A stretch of 64,000 bases of DNA from Limnohabitans sp. (GTDB lineage: Bacteria; Pseudomonadota; Gammaproteobacteria; Burkholderiales; Burkholderiaceae_C). The notes under the pieces were generated by a model. The model worked only from the letters and a program-made list of their open reading frames with translations, had not been told where the DNA came from and did no database searches. The position numbers and the translations under genes are program-made. The stretch spans positions 61,447-125,446 of the forward strand of contig JAHEBO010000084.1 of the NCBI GenBank assembly GCA_024642215.1. Direction: 5' to 3'. Shown here in pieces: positions 60,157 to 64,000 of the stretch (its first letter is position 1; each line of letters opens with the position of its first letter).

Positions 60157-61779
60157 ATGCCCCAACCCGGCCTCATGATGAACCGCCCCCTGCTCATTTC
60201 GGGCATCCTCGAACACGGCGCTGCGCAGTTCGGTGACCAAGAAATCGTCTCGCGCGAAACGCACGGCCCGCTGCACCGCTACACCTACGCCGATGCGGCC
60301 AAGCGCGCACGCCAGCTGGCCAACGCACTGGCCCAGATGGGGCTGAAGGCCGGCAGCGCGGTTGGCTCGATCGCCTGGAACAACCACCGCCACCTGGAGG
60401 CGTATTACGCCGTCTCGGGCAGCGGCATGGTCATGCACACCTGCAACCCGCGCCTGCACCCGCAACAGCTGATCTATGTGATCAACCACGCCGAAGACGA
60501 GGTGGTGCTGTTTGACGCCACCTTCGCGCCGCTGGTCAAAGGCATTGCCGCGCATTGCCCCAAGGTTCGCGCATGGGTCTGCTTGGCCGACGCGGCCAAC
60601 ACGCCCGCCATTGAGGGCGTGGCCAACGTGATGAATTACGAAGGCCTGATCACCGGGCACAGTGACAGCTTCAACTGGCCCGAGCTGGACGAGCAAACCG
60701 GCGCGGCGCTTTGCTACACCTCGGGCACCACGGGCAACCCCAAGGGCGTGCTGTACACACAACGCGCCATCGTGATGAACGCCACCACCGCTTGCATGCC
60801 CGATGTGCTGGGCCTGTCCACGCAAGAGACCATCTTGCCCGTGGTGCCGATGTTCCACATCAACGCCTGGTGCATTCCCTACGCCGCGCTGGTGGCGGGC
60901 ACCAAGCTGGTCTTGCCCGGCCCCAAGCTCGACGGCCCAAGCCTGTTTGAGTTGATGGACACCGAGCAAGTCACCATCAGTGCGGGCGTGCCCACCATCT
61001 GGATGGGCCTGATCCAGCATGTCGAGCAAAACAACTTGCGCTTTGGCCACATGAAGCGCACCTGCGTGGGTGGCTCGGCCATGCCCATGGCGCTGATCGC
61101 CAAATTCATGGACAACTATGGCGTGGAAGTGCGCCACGGCTGGGGCATGACCGAGACCACGGCTGTCGCCACCATGAGCAACCTGAGCCGCGCCGACCGC
61201 CTCAAGCCCGCTGCCGAACAGCACGCCATCGTGGCCAAGCAAGGCAAAACCGTCTCAGGCATCGAGATCAAGATCGTCGATGAAAACGGCCGTGACATGC
61301 CCCGCGATGGCACCTCGCAAGGCGAGTTGATGGTGCGCGGCCAGTGGATCGTGGAGCGTTACTTCAAGGCCGAGAAAACCGCGCTGGTCGACGGCTGGTT
61401 CCCCACGGGCGACATCGCCACCATCGATGCGCACGGCACCATGCAGATCCGCGACCGCACCAAAGACGTGATCAAGACCGGCGGCGAGTGGATCAGCTCG
61501 ATCGACCTGGAAAACGCTGCCGTGGGTCACCCCGCTGTGGCCATGGCCGCCGTCATTGGCGTCAAGCACCCTAAATGGGACGAGCGCCCGCTGCTGTTCA
61601 TCGTGCGCAAGCCCGGGCAAAGCGTCGAAAAGCAGGAAATCCTCGACTTCCTGGCCACCAAAGTCGCCAAGTGGTGGGTGCCCGACGATGTGGTGTTCCT
61701 CGAATCCCTGCCCGTGGGCGGCACCGGCAAGGTGCAAAAGAACGACCTGCGCAAGGACTACGGCGGCGTGTTCAGTTAA
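60157..61779 (+). CDS. Acyl-CoA synthetase (AMP-forming; DmdB/FadD-like)
   Basis: ANL-superfamily ligase of 540 residues making an acyl-CoA from a free acid, ATP and CoA. The P-loop-like motif is [13 protein letters not shown] near residue 188. [13 protein letters not shown] near residue 328 and [13 protein letters not shown] near residue 427 follow, and the catalytic Lys lies in [16 protein letters not shown] at the C-terminus. GGAG precedes the ATG. It lies 136 bp after the SDR gene, possibly with its own promoter. Length and shape resemble medium-chain/DmdB-type ligases more than classical FadD. Confidence 0.92.
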   Translation: MPQPGLMMNRPLLISGILEHGAAQFGDQEIVSRETHGPLHRYTYADAAKRARQLANALAQMGLKAGSAVGSIAWNNHRHLEAYYAVSGSGMVMHTCNPRLHPQQLIYVINHAEDEVVLFDATFAPLVKGIAAHCPKVRAWVCLADAANTPAIEGVANVMNYEGLITGHSDSFNWPELDEQTGAALCYTSGTTGNPKGVLYTQRAIVMNATTACMPDVLGLSTQETILPVVPMFHINAWCIPYAALVAGTKLVLPGPKLDGPSLFELMDTEQVTISAGVPTIWMGLIQHVEQNNLRFGHMKRTCVGGSAMPMALIAKFMDNYGVEVRHGWGMTETTAVATMSNLSRADRLKPAAEQHAIVAKQGKTVSGIEIKIVDENGRDMPRDGTSQGELMVRGQWIVERYFKAEKTALVDGWFPTGDIATIDAHGTMQIRDRTKDVIKTGGEWISSIDLENAAVGHPAVAMAAVIGVKHPKWDERPLLFIVRKPGQSVEKQEILDFLATKVAKWWVPDDVVFLESLPVGGTGKVQKNDLRKDYGGVFS

Positions 61780-61876
61780 GCCAAGCGGCCACTGGGGTTT
61801 TGTGGAAGCAGCGCCCTGCGCGCGATGGGGCTGGGTTCACCCCGCCATCGCGCACGGGGTGCGGCTCCTACGAAAA

Positions 61877-61975
61877 CGTCATGGCGAGCGCAGCGTGGCC
61901 ATCCAGTGCCGTCATTGCGAGCGCAGCGTGGCAATCCCATCCCGTCATTGCGAGCGCAGCGTGGCCATCCAGTGC
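61877..61975 (+). repeat. 33-bp tandem repeat, three copies
   Basis: CGTCATTGCGAGCGCAGCGT and 13 further bases, repeated three times head to tail with an exact 33-bp period (61877, 61910, 61943). Copies 1 and 3 differ by one base; copy 2 differs from copy 3 in its last third. The GTCATTGCGAGCG core resembles an intergenic repeat seen widely in proteobacteria. It sits between convergent acyl-CoA ligase and GST genes. Confidence 0.9.
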
Positions 61976-61977
61976 CG

Positions 61978-62598
61978 CTACACCTTGGCGCTGGGCCGCT
62001 CGTTCATGCGGTCGCGCCAAGCTTGCAAGGCGCTCATGCCTTCGTCACCCGGCACAAACTTCAGCAAGCCGCGCGCAAACTCCAGCGCACAAAACGCGGT
62101 GATGTCCGCGATGGTGAAGCGATCGCCCGCGATCCAGGGCTGGCTTTGCAGGCGCGAATCAAAACCCCGAGCCACTTCGCGCACCTTCTCGGCCTGCGAG
62201 CGGCCGAAATCGGGGAACTGAGGCTTCTCAAGAGCAGCCAGCCCCGGGTGGCTGTGGCGGATCGCGTTGGCAATGCCGCCCAGCAAATACAGCTCCACCT
62301 GACGGTCGGCCATCTCAATGAAGCCGCGCTCATCGCCATCCACGCCCATCAAGTTGGGCTCGGGGTAACGGCCTTCCAGCAAAGTGCAAATCGCCCGCGT
62401 CTCGGTGATCACACGGCCATCGTCCAGCTCCAGCGCGGGCACTTTGGCCAGCGGGCTCTTGGCCAGATACTCGGGTTGGCGGTGCTCGCCACCGTTCAAG
62501 TCCATGTTGACCATCTCGATGCCGGTGATGTTTTTTTCGACCAAAAACATCAAGACCCGGCGAGGGCTGGGGGCGCGGTGGGCGGTGTAGAGCTTCAT
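61978..62598 (-). CDS. Glutathione S-transferase
   Basis: Cytosolic glutathione transferase-like protein of 206 residues. The thioredoxin-like N-domain opens [21 protein letters not shown] with a Ser at the catalytic site. It holds the cis-Pro in [14 protein letters not shown] and the glutathione-binding [10 protein letters not shown]. The helical C-domain has [15 protein letters not shown], the N-capping box. It overlaps the upstream GST gene by 4 bp (ATGA). Substrate unknown. Confidence 0.92.
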   Translation of the reverse strand: MKLYTAHRAPSPRRVLMFLVEKNITGIEMVNMDLNGGEHRQPEYLAKSPLAKVPALELDDGRVITETRAICTLLEGRYPEPNLMGVDGDERGFIEMADRQVELYLLGGIANAIRHSHPGLAALEKPQFPDFGRSQAEKVREVARGFDSRLQSQPWIAGDRFTIADITAFCALEFARGLLKFVPGDEGMSALQAWRDRMNERPSAKV

Positions 62599-63326
62599 GG
62601 TTTGTCCTTGTGCTGTGTGGGCTGCGTCGCTTGTGGCTTGCCCATCTCCACCATCTTGCGGGCTTCTTCAGAAAACCTTTTGGCGGCATCGTCACCGTCT
62701 TTGTTCAAGTTGATGCGCGACGGCGGCGCCTCGATGCCGCGCAGCACCGCAGGGCGCTGCCGGATCACGTCCATCCAGCGCTTGAGGTGCGGCAAGTCGT
62801 CGACCTCCACACCAGACCAGCGGTGCGTGCGCACCCAGGCCCAGTTGGCGATGTCGGCGATCGAATAGTCGCCCGCCAAAAATTCGTGGTCTTTCAGGTG
62901 GCTGTCGAGCACCGTGAACAGGCGCTTGCTCTCGCCTTGGTAGCGGTCAATCGCGGGCTGGATCTTTTCTGGAAAGTAGCGGAAAAACACATTGGCCTGC
63001 CCCATCATCGGCCCGATGCCGCCCATCTGGAACATCAGCCACTGCAGCACGCGCGAGCGGCCTTTGGCGTCGGTGGGCATGAGGCGGCCGGTTTTTTCGG
63101 CCAGATACATCAGGCAAGCACCCGACTCGAAGACCGCAAAGTCGTCGGCCTCTCGGTCCACGATGGCCGGAATGCGGCCATTGGGGCAAATGGCCAGAAA
63201 GTCGGGCAGCTTTTGCTCGCCCTTGGACAAGTCCAACACCTTGAGGGTGTAGGGCAGCGCCAGCTCTTCGAGCGCGATGGAAACTTTGTGCCCGTTGGGC
63301 GTGGCGGCGGTGTAGAGGTCGATCAT
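62595..63326 (-). CDS. Glutathione S-transferase (YfcG/Nu-class-like)
   Basis: Glutathione transferase of 243 residues. The N-terminus [25 protein letters not shown] carries the Thr/Asn active-site pattern of YfcG/YghU disulfide-bond oxidoreductases. [13 protein letters not shown] contains the cis-Pro and [19 protein letters not shown] the glutathione contact. [30 protein letters not shown] closes the C-domain. It is first in a two-gene unit with the other GST, divergent from slyD. Confidence 0.92.
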   Translation of the reverse strand: MIDLYTAATPNGHKVSIALEELALPYTLKVLDLSKGEQKLPDFLAICPNGRIPAIVDREADDFAVFESGACLMYLAEKTGRLMPTDAKGRSRVLQWLMFQMGGIGPMMGQANVFFRYFPEKIQPAIDRYQGESKRLFTVLDSHLKDHEFLAGDYSIADIANWAWVRTHRWSGVEVDDLPHLKRWMDVIRQRPAVLRGIEAPPSRINLNKDGDDAAKRFSEEARKMVEMGKPQATQPTQHKDKP

Positions 63327-63415
63327 GCGTGCAGCCTAACAGCCTGGGACTTGGGGGACAATCGGGGCATTCACCCTTGCCCTCCACCTGAGTTGCCGCC
63401 TGGCCAATCCACACC

Positions 63416-63634
63416 ATGAACATCGCCAAAGACACCGCCGTCACCATCGCCTACAAAGTCACCACGCCCGAAGGCAAACCGCTCGACTCGGGCACCTTGT
63501 CCTACCTGCATGGCGGCTATGACAACATCTTCCCCAAGGTCGAAGCCGCCCTGGACGGCCAGGCCGCGGGCTTTGCCACCACGCTGGACTTGGCCGCCGA
63601 AGACGCCTTTGGCGCACGCGACGAGGCCTACAGC
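63416..63634 (+). pseudogene. slyD: slyD-like FKBP prolyl isomerase, 5' part only
   Basis: The first 71 residues are a SlyD-type FKBP (IAYKVTTPEGKPLDSGTLSYLHGGYDNIFPKVE then LDGQAAGFATTLDLAAEDAFGARDEA). SlyD proteins are cytosolic prolyl isomerases and chaperones of about 160-190 residues. After DEA the family sequence stops and the frame runs on, without a stop, into caspase-like sequence. The insert-in-flap domain is incomplete and the rest absent, so the isomerase is not functional. High G+C like the block to its left. Confidence 0.8.
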
Positions 63635-64000
63635 GCTTCGCTGCGTAGTGGAGACATCAGTCTGATCTATTTCTCCGGGCATGGTGTCGAGAACGCCGGG
63701 CACAACTATTTCATTCCACGGGACTTTGGTGCGCAGTTCAGTGGTGCCATTACTAGGCAGGTGCTTCAAGACCGTGCTATTGTCATTACGCCCTATATTG
63801 ATGACCTGACGCGCGAGCGTGTGCGCTTGCATCTTCTGGTTCTGGATGCCTGTCGTTCGGATTTGGAAGGTCAACCTCGGGGCTTGGCAGGCTGTGCTGG
63901 AAATCCAACCCAAACAAAGCTGCTGCACACTTTTACATGGCCATCAAAGCGGGGGAGCTAAGTGGGTACAGCCACCTGGCACAACTCGACGCTAAAAACG
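63635..64000 (+). pseudogene. Second caspase-like (peptidase C14) fragment at window end
   Basis: Lower-GC sequence fused in frame behind slyD. It has both caspase catalytic residues: His in LIYFSGHGVENAGHNYFIPRD and Cys in LLVLDACRSDLEG. It is not a copy of the caspase at 51.7 kb. The frame stops at 63,961, but from about 63,900 the +2 frame reads NPNKAAAHFYMAIKAGELSG and stays open to the window end, resembling a helical (Sel1-like) repeat. This suggests a frameshift or another join. The N-terminus of this caspase is missing. Confidence 0.6.

Larger units (their letters stand above)
53512..63640. other. High-GC block with cut edges
   Basis: From about 53.51 to 63.64 kb the G+C content, and G/C at third codon positions, rise sharply compared with both sides. 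Left edge: a secreted-protein gene (plus strand) and the thioesterase 3' end (minus strand) are both broken at about 53,510. Right edge: slyD is cut between 63,628 and 63,646 and runs into lower-GC caspase sequence. No integrase, IS element or obvious target duplication is visible at either edge. It could be acquired DNA or an assembly join. Confidence 0.7.

Noticed and set aside
59992-61242. 416-aa minus-strand ORF opposite the acyl-CoA ligase
   Set aside because: Antisense shadow of a well-supported gene in high-GC DNA; the translation is His/Gly/Val-rich without domain character.
61877-61975. Possible CRISPR array
   Set aside because: The 33-bp units are contiguous with no spacers between them, and no cas genes are present; it is a tandem repeat.
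61825-62868. 347-aa plus-strand ORF over the repeats and GST genes
   Set aside because: Runs through the tandem repeat and antisense to both GST genes; no domain is recognisable.

Overview
The window looks like a beta-proteobacterial chromosome of the Burkholderiales, most like a freshwater Comamonadaceae (Limnohabitans/Rhodoferax/Polaromonas type). The signs are six Bug-type tripartite tricarboxylate receptors, an AraC-type PobR with PobA, a NahR-like LysR regulator, a monomeric NADP isocitrate dehydrogenase and generally Burkholderiales-like proteins. This placement is inferred from protein resemblance only; no rRNA is present.

Layout. 0-12 kb: organic-acid uptake and catabolism (end of a LacI regulator, D-2-hydroxyacid dehydrogenase, two Bug receptors, three MFS carriers, RidA, a PLP aminotransferase coupled to an aconitase-family hydratase, TauE/SafE). 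12-16 kb: housekeeping (small unknown protein, monomeric IDH, FKBP lipoprotein, PhnA/YjdM). 15.9-21.1 kb: aromatic catabolism (pobR/pobA; NahR-like LysR regulator with a salicylate 5-hydroxylase/anthranilate dioxygenase-like oxygenase and its ferredoxin). 21.2-26 kb: a compact operon of biotin carrier, GntR regulator, family III CoA-transferase, Bug receptor and carboxyltransferase, with no biotin carboxylase. 26-32.8 kb: lactonase-like beta-propeller, B12-binding radical SAM protein and a Fur-boxed Fbp-type iron transporter. 32.9-46.4 kb: NCS2 permease, deacetylase with ArsC, a two-component pair, Bug/SRAP pair, a split rubrerythrin/rubredoxin system with an FNR-like box, ACR3, truncated haemoglobin and a TauD-like dioxygenase. 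46.5-51 kb: a probable copper-acquisition operon led by a CruR/DUF2946-like small protein, then a TonB-dependent receptor, a Cys-rich sialidase-fold protein and a thioredoxin-like protein.

At 51,107-51,151 lies the 3' part of a tRNA-Asn gene, from the anticodon loop to CCA, on the minus strand, with its terminator but without its 5' half. This is what a tRNA-integrating element leaves at its far end, so the DNA to the right (51.15 kb onward) is probably an integrated island. It starts with about 540 bp without convincing genes, then a secreted caspase-like protease with a DUF4384 domain.

From about 53.51 to 63.64 kb base composition becomes much more G+C-rich. This block carries a thioesterase/MerR pair, a serine hydrolase, a BKACE-centred acyl-CoA pathway (AraC regulator, carboxymuconolactone-decarboxylase-like protein, BKACE, Bug receptor, SDR, acyl-CoA ligase) and two glutathione transferases. 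Both edges cut through genes: on the left a secreted-protein gene and the thioesterase 3' end, on the right slyD, which is fused in frame to a second caspase-like fragment. Either a foreign segment was inserted into a caspase-bearing locus or the assembly is chimeric; sequence alone cannot decide.

The most promising material for undescribed biology is the copper-type operon with a CxCC beta-propeller, the biotin-carrier/carboxyltransferase operon lacking biotin carboxylase, and the tRNA-Asn island with its sharply bounded high-GC block.
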